From NCBI GenBank assembly GCA_963829355.1, contig CAWHHZ010000031.1, forward strand, positions 1 through 19,740: a stretch of DNA of 19,740 nucleotides, written 5' to 3'. The notes under the pieces were generated by a model, which was given only the letters and a program-made list of their open reading frames with translations, searched no databases and was not told where the DNA came from. The translations under genes and the position numbers were made by a program. Origin of the DNA: CAWHHZ01 sp963829355. Its GTDB lineage: Bacteria; Acidobacteriota; Thermoanaerobaculia; Gp7-AA8; JAHWKK01. Below are positions 7,721 to 14,310 of the stretch, one piece after another (positions within the stretch are counted from its first letter, which is position 1; each line of letters opens with the position of its first letter).

Positions 7721-7742
7721 ACAACGACCAATGATCATTGAG

Positions 7743-7815
7743 TAATGACCGACGACCGATGACTGATGACTGACGACTGATGACTGACGACTGAAGACTG
7801 ACGACTGAAGACTGA
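7743..7815 (+). repeat. Tandem 7-bp repeat array (GACTGAY type)
   Basis: About ten near-perfect units of GACTGAT, GACTGAC or GACTGAA. The array ends 2 nt before the AGGAGG ribosome site of the 72-aa gene, so it lies in that gene's leader. Because each unit contains TGA and the period is not a multiple of three, stops occur in all three frames. Confidence 0.85.
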
Positions 7816-7827
7816 ACAGGAGGATCC

Positions 7828-8046
7828 ATGTCCACGCGCCCACTTGAAAATTCGAAGAGACTCCCGTACTACGTCGCCCAGCGAGCACGTCCCGACGGAA
7901 TCCACGTCGTGCACCAGAACGGCTGCGATTCGATTCCCGCTCCGATCAGGCGTCTCTATCTTGGTGATTTCGACGATGGAGACGACGCGATCGCGGAAGC
8001 GCGGCGTCACTACGCACTGGTGGAAGGCTGCGAGCTCTGCTCGTAA
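7828..8046 (+). CDS. Hypothetical 72-residue protein with C-terminal GCELCS
   Basis: The ATG is preceded by AGGAGG 4 nt upstream. The product is small and soluble: a basic start, then PYYVAQRARPDGIHVVHQNGC, a YLGDFDDGDDAIAEARRHY helix and the end VEGCELCS. The layout (histidine-cysteine strand, YLGxF, helix ending in a Tyr, final GCxxC) resembles a widespread uncharacterised small-protein family in which paired cysteines suggest a metal or redox site; here the visible cysteines are at about residues 31, 68 and 71. It sits between two 9-bp tandem arrays. The resemblance is from memory of the pattern and has not been tested. Confidence 0.75.
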   Translation: MSTRPLENSKRLPYYVAQRARPDGIHVVHQNGCDSIPAPIRRLYLGDFDDGDDAIAEARRHYALVEGCELCS

Positions 8047-8048
8047 AC

Positions 8049-8100
8049 AGGGTTCGAGGGTTCGAGGGTTCAGAAGTTCAGAAGTTCAGAAGTTCTGAAC
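8049..8100 (+). repeat. Second tandem 9-bp repeat array with terminal palindrome
   Basis: Units GGGTTCGAG, GGGTTCAGA and AGTTCAGA start 2-3 nt after the stop of the 72-aa gene, in the sense orientation. The array ends in the palindrome GTTCAGAAGTTCTGAAC (8084-8100), which could act as a bidirectional hairpin between this gene and the convergent DUF6916 gene. Confidence 0.8.
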
Positions 8101-8114
8101 TCTCGAGCCTCGCC

Positions 8115-8408
8115 TCAACTGAACACGGCCTCGTAATCGAAGCCATCCCCGGACCGGCCGACCGGCACGAGGAAAATCTCGAGAGGCTCGGCGAAGGCGG
8201 GATGTGCGAGAGCATAGATCCGCTGAGGCAACAGCGCAGTTCCGGGGCCACGGAAGACCAGCGAGAACGGGTGACGCGCGAGCCTCGCCCGCTCACTTTC
8301 CATCACCGGCATCACACGGTCGAGCCGAAGATCGATCGAGTGCTCGTCGATCCGGAAGATCTGTCCCTCGAGAGGTTTGAAGTCGTCCACTGTCAGCGTT
8401 TCGAGCAT
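8115..8408 (-). CDS. DUF6916 domain protein
   Basis: A 97-residue protein whose central and C-terminal signature (HPFSLVFRGPG, LLPQRIYALAHPAFAEPLEIFLVPVGR, ending YEAVFS) fits the DUF6916 family of small beta-rich proteins. Family members are typically of this length and often lie near phage-tail-like or collar-type genes, but none is visible here. It begins with ATG at 8408 without a Shine-Dalgarno sequence. A TATAAC box lies 7 nt upstream and may drive a leaderless transcript. It is convergent with the 72-aa gene. Molecular function is unknown. Confidence 0.85.
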   Translation of the reverse strand: MLETLTVDDFKPLEGQIFRIDEHSIDLRLDRVMPVMESERARLARHPFSLVFRGPGTALLPQRIYALAHPAFAEPLEIFLVPVGRSGDGFDYEAVFS

Positions 8409-8410
8409 CG

Positions 8411-8430
8411 CCGCCGTTATACCACGGCGG
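8411..8430 (-). promoter_or_regulatory. Hairpin containing a -10-like TATAAC next to the DUF6916 start
   Basis: CCGCCGT (8411-8417) and ACGGCGG (8424-8430) form a perfect 7-bp dyad around a 6-nt loop. On the minus strand TATAAC (8421-8416) has 7 nt between it and the ATG, the spacing of a leaderless start. No clear -35 is seen. Confidence 0.4.
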
Positions 8431-8497
8431 TTGAAGTCCTGATTCCGGCGTACGAGCCCGGGACTGACGATCGGTCAGAGGAAATCGGTTGTGGCGC

Positions 8498-8604
8498 CTG
8501 TCATTCCGAAGCGCAGCGAGGAATCCGGGTGGGCGACGTCGTCGGGCTGGCATCGCCCAACGAGATTCCGCAGTCGCGATGAAGCCGCTCCTTCGGAATG
8601 ACAG
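8498..8604. repeat. MITE-like element with perfect 14-bp inverted ends
   Basis: CTGTCATTCCGAAG (8498-8511) and CTTCGGAATGACAG (8591-8604) are exact reverse complements and bound a 107-bp non-coding stretch with inner complementary segments (for example GGAATC near 8520 and GATTCC near 8565). It resembles palindromic dispersed elements and is related in style to the CTGTCATCCTGAG family elsewhere in the window. Confidence 0.7.
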
Positions 8605-8667
8605 TTTATTCGGATCTGGAGTTGATTAAAGAGCGGCGAAGAATGCCGAGGCCCTATCCGGGAGCTT

Positions 8668-8681
8668 GGAGTCCGGACTCC
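8668..8681. terminator. Palindrome beyond the ABC transporter operon
   Basis: GGAGTCCGGACTCC is a perfect 14-bp palindrome 13 bp downstream of the ATP-binding gene's stop, extended by weaker pairing of GAGC (8662) and GGCT (8687). There is no T-tract, so it could be a factor-independent stop of poor strength or an RNA-end stabiliser. Confidence 0.3.
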
Positions 8682-8694
8682 ACTCCGGCTCTTC

Positions 8695-9441
8695 CTACAG
8701 CGGAACGTCGATGTTGTCGAGAAAGGCGCGGAACCGCTCATGCCCCGGGTTCCCGAGGATCTCATCCGGGGGGCCCTGGTCGAGCATCTGTCCCTCGTCC
8801 ATGAAGCAGATCCGGCTTGCGACGCGACGGGCGAAGAGCAGATCGTGCGTCACGACGACCATCGTCATCCCTTTCGACGCAAGGTCCGCCAGCAACTCGT
8901 TGATTCCGGAGATCATCTCGATATCGAGAGCGCTCGTCACTTCGTCGAGCAGCAGAACCTCCGGATCCATCGCCAGCGCCCGCGCGATCGCGACTCTCTG
9001 CTTCTGCCCACCGGAAAGCTGCGACGGCCAGTCGTTCCCCCTGTCACCCAGACCGACACTCGTCAGCAGCTCGAGACCGCGCCGGTTCGCCTCTTCCTTG
9101 TTCCAGTCGAGTACATGAATCAGCCCCTCGGTGACATTCTGCAGGACAGTTCTGTGAGGAAAGAGCTGAAAGTGCTGAAAGACCATTCCCATCCGGGTCC
9201 GATGGCGTGTGAGCTCCTCGGAAGACATGTTCGGATAATCGACCGCCTCCCCCTTCCAGCGAAGCGTGCCGGCGTCCGGAAACTCCAGCAGATTGAGGCA
9301 GCGGAGCAGTGTCGTCTTCCCCGAACCGGAAGGTCCGACGAGCGCGACGACCTCGTGAGCCGCTACGGTCAAATCGACTCCTCGCAGCACGGGCGTGTTT
9401 CCATATTGCTTCCGGAGGCCTCGGACCTCGATCTCGGTCAT
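8695..9441 (-). CDS. Polar amino-acid ABC transporter ATP-binding subunit (GlnQ/ArtP type)
   Basis: A 248-residue complete nucleotide-binding subunit that powers import of an amino acid. Walker A GPSGSGKT is at 36-43, the Q-loop near VFQHFQLFPH (88-96), signature LSGGQKQR (142-149), Walker B VLLLDE (162-167) and switch His at 199. The DEVTSALD box differs slightly from the usual DEPTSALD. The start ATG overlaps the permease-fusion stop by 4 bp (ATGA), so the two genes are translationally coupled. The family (PAAT, GlnQ/HisP/ArtP) is clear; the exact substrate is not. Confidence 0.93.
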   Translation of the reverse strand: MTEIEVRGLRKQYGNTPVLRGVDLTVAAHEVVALVGPSGSGKTTLLRCLNLLEFPDAGTLRWKGEAVDYPNMSSEELTRHRTRMGMVFQHFQLFPHRTVLQNVTEGLIHVLDWNKEEANRRGLELLTSVGLGDRGNDWPSQLSGGQKQRVAIARALAMDPEVLLLDEVTSALDIEMISGINELLADLASKGMTMVVVTHDLLFARRVASRICFMDEGQMLDQGPPDEILGNPGHERFRAFLDNIDVPL

Positions 9442-10961
9442 GCGCCCCTCCTCGACTCTCGTACAGATCGCTGCAGGTGGCGCTCCCCCCGCCGCACGCC
9501 GATCGTCACCAGAGAGATGATCAGCAGGTAGAAGACCGCCGCGACGATGAACGGTGTGAAGGCCTGACCGGTCTGGAACACGACATTGCGCGCCGCGTAG
9601 GTCAGCTCGATCAGGGTGATTGCGCCGACCAGAGAGGTGTCCTTGATCAGGACCACGAGATTGTTGCCGAGCGACGGAAGCGAGCTCCGGAACGCCTGTG
9701 GCAGGATGATCCGCCGCATGATCAGATTCCGGTTCATGCCGATCGACGAGGCGGCATCCCATTGCCCCGGATCGACCGCCATGATCCCACCGCGTATCGT
9801 CTCTGCATTGTAGGCGGTCGTGTTGACCACGAGCGCCAGCAGCGCCGCTCCGAACGCTCCCATCAGCTCGAATCCGGCCACCCGATTGACCGCCGTGGCG
9901 ATGGCAAAGTAGGCGATGAAGAGTTGCACGAGAAGCGGTGTGCCGCGAACGATCCAGACGTAACCATTCGAGAGGGACCGTACGAGAGTACCGGCCGATA
10001 CTGCGCCGACACCGATCAGAGATCCCGACGCTATCGAGATGATGATCGTCAGGAGGGAGAGCACGATCGTCAGGATTGCTCCCTTGCCGAGCAGGCTCAC
10101 CATGTTCCCGATCGTTTCGGCAAACTGCGGCGCGTCCGTGGCGGACGGTGCGGCTCCTGCGTCGACCCGCGGGATGATCTGCTGATGGGCGGCCCAGGAG
10201 CGAAGAAGGCGTTCGAGATCGGGCGGAGCACCCACCCAGCGCTGATAGATGCGACCATAGGTTCCGTCCTGGATCATCGAGAACAGAGCCTCATTGACCT
10301 CCAGAACCAGAGCGTCGTCGCGCTGCTTCGCGGCAATCCCACACGCTTCCTCGTAGAGGAGATCTCCGAACGGAACAATTGTTCCTGCGCTCCCCCGCTG
10401 AACATAGAAACCACCGACGATCCGGTCCGATACGAACCCGTCGATCTTGTTCGTGTTGAGCGCAGCCACGCTCTCTGCTTCGCTCCCGTAGCGGACGATG
10501 GTCACGTCAGGAAACTGTTCGGGGTGCTCATCGATGAACCGTTCGTACGTGGAGTCCTCAGTCACACCGAGCCGGGCACCTTCGAGTGAGTGGAGATCGT
10601 TTCGCACGAACACCTGAGCGCCGCTGACGTAGTACGGCAGCGAAAAATGCATCGTTGCGAGCCGGGGCTCGGTGATTGCCATCGACCCGCAGATCAGATC
10701 GTACTTGCCACTCTGAAGACCCGCCTGGATTCCAGCCCAGTCGGTCTGCACGAGCACCGGCTCACGATCGAGCCGCAGAGCGACCTCCCGCGCGATGTCC
10801 GCATCGAACCCAACCAGGTTCCCCTGATCGTCCGTCGTCGAGAACGGCCGGAACGAGCCCGACATCGCCAGTCGCAGCTCATCACCATCGGAGGCGGGCT
10901 GCGCCGCGATAGTGAGCGCGAGAGTCAGAGCGAGCAGTAGTCGGGGGACCAGAGTCTTCAT
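9438..10961 (-). CDS. Amino-acid ABC transporter: fused substrate-binding protein and permease
   Basis: A 507-residue fusion. Residues 1-21 form a signal peptide. Residues about 27-246 are a type-3 (PAAT) solute-binding domain, with GFDADIAREVA (51-61), DWAGIQAGLQSGKYD (74-88) and AITEPR (95-100) typical of glutamine/arginine-type binders. After a linker of about 35 residues, residues 284-490 are a HisM/GlnP-type permease with several membrane spans and an EAA loop WDAASSIGMNRN...LPQAF (401-424). The binding domain is thus tethered to the transporter, as known for some Gram-positive GlnP proteins; each complex should carry two binding domains if the permease is a homodimer. It sits on the same strand just before the ATPase gene. 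The substrate is not predicted. Confidence 0.92.
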   Translation of the reverse strand: MKTLVPRLLLALTLALTIAAQPASDGDELRLAMSGSFRPFSTTDDQGNLVGFDADIAREVALRLDREPVLVQTDWAGIQAGLQSGKYDLICGSMAITEPRLATMHFSLPYYVSGAQVFVRNDLHSLEGARLGVTEDSTYERFIDEHPEQFPDVTIVRYGSEAESVAALNTNKIDGFVSDRIVGGFYVQRGSAGTIVPFGDLLYEEACGIAAKQRDDALVLEVNEALFSMIQDGTYGRIYQRWVGAPPDLERLLRSWAAHQQIIPRVDAGAAPSATDAPQFAETIGNMVSLLGKGAILTIVLSLLTIIISIASGSLIGVGAVSAGTLVRSLSNGYVWIVRGTPLLVQLFIAYFAIATAVNRVAGFELMGAFGAALLALVVNTTAYNAETIRGGIMAVDPGQWDAASSIGMNRNLIMRRIILPQAFRSSLPSLGNNLVVLIKDTSLVGAITLIELTYAARNVVFQTGQAFTPFIVAAVFYLLIISLVTIGVRRGERHLQRSVRESRRGA

Positions 10962-10983
10962 CGATTCAAACAGCCTCCCTGTG

Positions 10984-11107
10984 TGTCATCCTGAGCGTCA
11001 GCGAAGGACCGCGTACGACATGACTCGACCGAGCTTCAGGCGAGTTCCACGCGATCCTTCGACCATCCTGCTCGCGCTTCGCGGGAGCAGGCAACTCAGG
11101 ATGACAG
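10984..11107. repeat. Dispersed palindromic element, full copy 1
   Basis: Bounded by TGTCATCCTGAG (10984-10995) and CTCAGGATGACAG (11095-11107), exact inverted ends. Internally it shares GTACG, CTTCAGGC, CCACGCGATCCTTCGACC and CGCTTCGCGGGA with the copy at 14091-14219, in the same orientation. It has no coding capacity and lies between ablB and the ABC permease-fusion gene. It fits a REP/MITE-like family. Confidence 0.8.
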
Positions 11108-11180
11108 TCCTGGCGGTATTCTCAGAGCAGCGAAGGATGGCCTCCCGTTAATCCTCGAGCTTCCGGGCAATTTCGGTCGA

Positions 11181-11220
11181 GTCATTCCTGACGCGATCCT
11201 TCGCTGCGCTCAGGATGACA
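11181..11220. repeat. Short (internally deleted) copy of the dispersed palindromic element
   Basis: GTCATTCCTGACGCG at the left and CGCTCAGGATGACA at the right are nearly inverted copies around GATCCTTCGCTG. This is the short form of the same family as the 124-bp copy 70 bp away. Confidence 0.6.
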
Positions 11221-11234
11221 CACTCCGCAGCCAT

Positions 11235-11260
11235 CCTTGAACCCTTGAACCCTTGAACCC
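11235..11260 (-). repeat. Tandem 9-bp repeat array after ablB
   Basis: On the minus strand three units of GGGTTCAAG start 4 nt after the ablB stop, so it has the same position and sense orientation relative to the gene as the arrays after the 76-aa and 72-aa genes. Confidence 0.8.
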
Positions 11261-11264
11261 TCGT

Positions 11265-12080
11265 TCACCGGCACCAGATGTTCATCGACTCCCAGCCGTT
11301 CGGCATGCGGCAGTTGTTGACGAGCCGCCCGGTGTAGGTCCAGCCGAGTTTGGCGAATGCGCAGTTCATGGAAAGCTCGTCACTTCGCGCGAGCGTGTAG
11401 AGATCGGTGATTCCGTAGCCACCGATCATGTCCTTCTCGAGCTGCCTGAGGATGAACCTCATCAAACCGCGGCCTCTCGCTTCCGGCCGCGTCGCACAAT
11501 CGGTCAGCTCGGCGGAGCGGTTCCGGCTGTCGATCTCCGCCGATGCCGAGGCGACGACCCGCCCCTCGGAATCGCGCATGACGCGAAAGTGTCTGGTGCC
11601 TTCCTCGAGAGCATCGACGACCCACTGAGCCGAGATCGGATCAGGGTACTCAGTAAAGATCCCTTCCATCAATCCGGCGATAGCTTCCGCGTCCGCGGCC
11701 GTCGCGATCTCGCAGGAGTAACCTTCGGCGAGAGTCGGCTCCGACGCGCTGCACGATCTGGCTACATCGACGTGCGCGTCGTGCTCGCTGTGACGCGGAC
11801 TGACCCGCCGGGCGGGGTCGACGAAGGATGAACGAATCGTCGCATCGCTGCCGTCGGCAAAATAGCCGCGGATGGTTCCTTCGTGGACGAAACCGAGCTC
11901 GTCCCACCCCGCAGGATCCTTCCCCTTCACGTAGGCGACGACCTTCGTGAAGCCCTGGCTTGCGGCATCACGGACGAGGCTCGACGAGCTGATCTCGCCC
12001 GCCGAGCAAACCTCGTAGATCTTGACCCGTTCGTTGTGCCTGTCGAATACGACCGGCCTTACGGCGTCCTCTGTTCTCAT
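11265..12080 (-). CDS. ablB: Beta-lysine N6-acetyltransferase
   Basis: A 271-residue protein that would acetylate beta-lysine to N-epsilon-acetyl-beta-lysine, an osmolyte. The N-terminal part (1-120) carries a degenerate domain ending in GFVHEGTIRGYF (about 63-74) and is characteristic of AblB. Residues about 123-270 form a GNAT fold with the acetyl-CoA loop RGRGL at 202-206 and the C-terminal WTYTGRLVNNCRMPNGWESMNIWC. The gene follows ablA on the same strand with a gap of 58 bp, the standard pairing for this pathway. The ATG at 12080 gives the family-typical length; an in-frame GTG at 12098 is an alternative, and no strong ribosome site is visible for either. Confidence 0.88.
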   Translation of the reverse strand: MRTEDAVRPVVFDRHNERVKIYEVCSAGEISSSSLVRDAASQGFTKVVAYVKGKDPAGWDELGFVHEGTIRGYFADGSDATIRSSFVDPARRVSPRHSEHDAHVDVARSCSASEPTLAEGYSCEIATAADAEAIAGLMEGIFTEYPDPISAQWVVDALEEGTRHFRVMRDSEGRVVASASAEIDSRNRSAELTDCATRPEARGRGLMRFILRQLEKDMIGGYGITDLYTLARSDELSMNCAFAKLGWTYTGRLVNNCRMPNGWESMNIWCR

Positions 12081-12138
12081 TCGATCTGCTCTCGCCACCC
12101 GTGCTCGTTTCCGCTCGAAGGTCGTCTCGGCGAATACA

Positions 12139-13653
12139 CTACTCAGTGGCGACCTCCATCGTCTGGAGTCCCGCCGCCCGCAGTGCCTCATCGACGATCG
12201 CGTCGTGCTCCTTGAAGTTGGACCAGCGCTTCCGGCCCTCTTCGGGGAGACGATGAGTCGGATCGAAGTAGAGATAGACCTTGTCTTCATTGACGCTCGG
12301 GCTGCGATACACGCTGACACCGGTCACCGGGTCGTAATGATCGTAGCTGTGCACGTCTCGCTTTCCACCCCCGCCAGGCACGTCGTTGACGAACAGCGGC
12401 GTATTGAAGCCAGCCGTGGACCCCCGGACCGCCCGCTCGATCTCGACGGTATCGCCGACGCGGGTGCGAAGATCCTCGACGCCCTTCACCATGTCATGCT
12501 GATAGACGTAGTAAGGCTGGACGTTCATGTACGACAGCTTGCGGACCAGCGTCACCATCTCCTCTGCATCATCATTCACGCCGGCGATCATTACCGACTG
12601 ATTTCGTACCTTTACACCACGCTCGAACAGGACGTTCATCGCCTGCCGGGTGATTTCCGAAATCTCGTTCGCGGAGTTGAAGTGCGTATGGAGACAGACT
12701 TCCTTGTGACGCTTCCGGCCCAGCTCGACCAGGTCGACGAGCGTATCGGTCCAGTTGTGATCACTCAGGACCTTCATCGGCATCACCGCAGGCCCCTTCG
12801 TCGCGAAGCGGATCCGGCGGATGTGCGGGATGTCGAGCAACGTCTCACCAATATGCTTCAGATGAGCCGGCGCCAGCATGAACGCGTCGCCGCCCGACAC
12901 GACGATGTCCTCGATCTCGGGACGCGAAGCGATGTAGGCGAAGACGTCGTTCCAGCGATCCTTGTTCGGCGTGTAGCGGAACTTTTCCACCATGTCCGTG
13001 TTGCCACCGATGGCGTAACTGCGCGTGCAGAAGCGGCAGTAGACCGGGCAGACATCGAGAGGAAGAAAGAGCGCCTTGTCGATGTAGCGATGAACGATCC
13101 CCGGCGTAGGCGAATCCTCTCTCTCGTGAAGAGAATCGAGCAGCAGACGCGGGTGGTCCGGAAGCCGGCTGGAGGCGACCGGTACGAACTGGATCCGGAT
13201 CGGGTCCTCGTACGGCTTGCTCCAGTCGATCCGGCTCAGAACGTATGGTGAGAGGCGCATGTTCATTGGCGCCCTTGCCATACCTTCTCGCACATCTTCG
13301 AGAAACTCCGGCGCGACCAGACCCTGCAGGAACTCATCGAGCTGCTCAGCGCTCGTGACACTGTTGCGGTTCTGGAACTTGAAGTCGATGAACTCCTCAA
13401 AGGAGATGTCCTGGAATCTCGGAATCACCCGCCAGAACTCCGAGTCGTCGAATTTCCGGTGTTTCAACTGGTCGCGCGCAACCGGGTCCTTGATCGGCTC
13501 CGGGATCTCGACCTCTGAAAGCGCTTCGAGCTTCGGTCTCCCCGAAACTGCGGTGGGAAGGTCTCCCACGGTCATGATCTCTTCTGCAGAATTGTCGAGT
13601 AACTCAGAGGCCTTTTCCGACGAGTTCGGCAGATCTCTGGCTTCGATAGTCAT
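12139..13653 (-). CDS. ablA: Lysine 2,3-aminomutase
   Basis: A 504-residue radical-SAM, PLP-dependent enzyme converting L-lysine to beta-lysine in the cytoplasm. The cluster motif CPVYCRFC provides Cys202, Cys206 and Cys209, and SGGDAFML follows at 253-260. The C-terminal PGGGGK contains Lys431, the PLP lysine. Two Asp that bind the lysine side chain in the Clostridium subterminale enzyme (Asp293, Asp330) match Asp387 and Asp424 by exact spacing to Lys431, so lysine rather than glutamate is the likely substrate. There is an N-terminal region of about 60 residues before the conserved part, longer than in typical members of about 416-470. ATG 13653 is preceded by AAAGGAG. It pairs with ablB for osmoadaptation. 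Confidence 0.92.
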   Translation of the reverse strand: MTIEARDLPNSSEKASELLDNSAEEIMTVGDLPTAVSGRPKLEALSEVEIPEPIKDPVARDQLKHRKFDDSEFWRVIPRFQDISFEEFIDFKFQNRNSVTSAEQLDEFLQGLVAPEFLEDVREGMARAPMNMRLSPYVLSRIDWSKPYEDPIRIQFVPVASSRLPDHPRLLLDSLHEREDSPTPGIVHRYIDKALFLPLDVCPVYCRFCTRSYAIGGNTDMVEKFRYTPNKDRWNDVFAYIASRPEIEDIVVSGGDAFMLAPAHLKHIGETLLDIPHIRRIRFATKGPAVMPMKVLSDHNWTDTLVDLVELGRKRHKEVCLHTHFNSANEISEITRQAMNVLFERGVKVRNQSVMIAGVNDDAEEMVTLVRKLSYMNVQPYYVYQHDMVKGVEDLRTRVGDTVEIERAVRGSTAGFNTPLFVNDVPGGGGKRDVHSYDHYDPVTGVSVYRSPSVNEDKVYLYFDPTHRLPEEGRKRWSNFKEHDAIVDEALRAAGLQTMEVATE

Positions 13654-13682
13654 GGTTCTCCTTTCGACTTGGAGGGTTCTTG

Positions 13683-13688
13683 AGTATA
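13683..13688 (-). promoter_or_regulatory. Possible -10 box of the ablA promoter
   Basis: On the minus strand TATACT lies about 30 bp upstream of the ablA start, which would give a leader of about 23 nt containing AAAGGAG. No strong -35 is seen at the usual distance. Confidence 0.3.
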
Positions 13689-14090
13689 GCTATATCAGAT
13701 TGGGCACTTCGATCGGAATCATTCAAACGGAATCTCATCGCGTCTCCCCGCGGACGACTCCGGACTCAAATCTTTGATTATGATGAAGTTAAGGTTACGA
13801 TCGAACTTGTGCTAACTTTCACAACAGTATAGCACACCGCGTTGTTCCGAGACGGCAGGCTCCCCCACGGGCTGACAACTGTTACGAATGGTAACAACCT
13901 GAATTCGCCACGCTGCTCTGGAAATCGTCGTTTGCGAGTAAACCGTGCCACGACTGTGCCAGTTGCAGCAGGATCCGCGATCGTTTCGCTTCTAATGACG
14001 AGAGTCATTTCACTTCACTGCTGGTAGCAAAGCGGCGCATTCTCTCGCTTCTAATGAACCTCTTCGTAAATGACTGGAAACAAAGAGGGA
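13689..14090. other. Intergenic stretch with direct repeat and hairpin, no gene seen
   Basis: No convincing gene lies here. TCGCTTCTAATGA occurs twice in the same orientation (13986-13998 and 14045-14057). The first copy overlaps a perfect stem-loop AATGAC-GAGA-GTCATT (13994-14009). A wider dyad AAGTTA ... TAACTT lies at about 13787-13819. A/T content is higher than in the flanking genes, consistent with a regulatory region upstream of ablA. Confidence 0.5.
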
Positions 14091-14219
14091 CTGTCATCCT
14101 GAGCGCAGCGAAGGATCGGGTACGTCCTGACTCTAGCCGAACTTCAGGCCGGTAGGCGCCACGCGATCCTTCGACCGTCCTCCTCCCGCTTCGCGGGATC
14201 CGGCGGCTCAGGATGACAG
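14091..14219. repeat. Dispersed palindromic element, full copy 2
   Basis: CTGTCATCCTGAG (14091-14103) and CTCAGGATGACAG (14207-14219) are perfect 13-bp inverted ends of a 129-bp non-coding element homologous along its length to 10984-11107, in the same orientation. Together the two copies bracket ablA-ablB. Confidence 0.85.
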
Positions 14220-14264
14220 TTCATTTCACTCCATTGGCGTAGCGAAGCGCCGCCATTCCCACGG

Positions 14265-14277
14265 CTCAGGATGACAG
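14265..14277. repeat. Solitary end of the dispersed palindromic element
   Basis: CTCAGGATGACAG is present as an isolated end 45 bp beyond the full copy, together with preceding GCGTAGCGAAGCGC. It appears to be a degenerate or truncated copy close to the end of the ligase-peptidase gene. Confidence 0.5.
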
Positions 14278-14310
14278 TCTTTTGGGACCATCTGCAGCGG
14301 AGCGAAAGAT

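Noticed and set aside
9309..10589. 426-codon plus-strand frame
   Set aside because: Antisense to the well-supported ABC transporter genes; Arg/Asp-rich with no domain.
12022..13251. 409-codon plus-strand frame
   Set aside because: Antisense to ablA, whose catalytic motifs are intact; composition is shadow-like.
13778..14008. 76-codon minus-strand frame upstream of ablA
   Set aside because: No ribosome site, no recognisable domain, low-complexity mixture; more likely a regulatory stretch.
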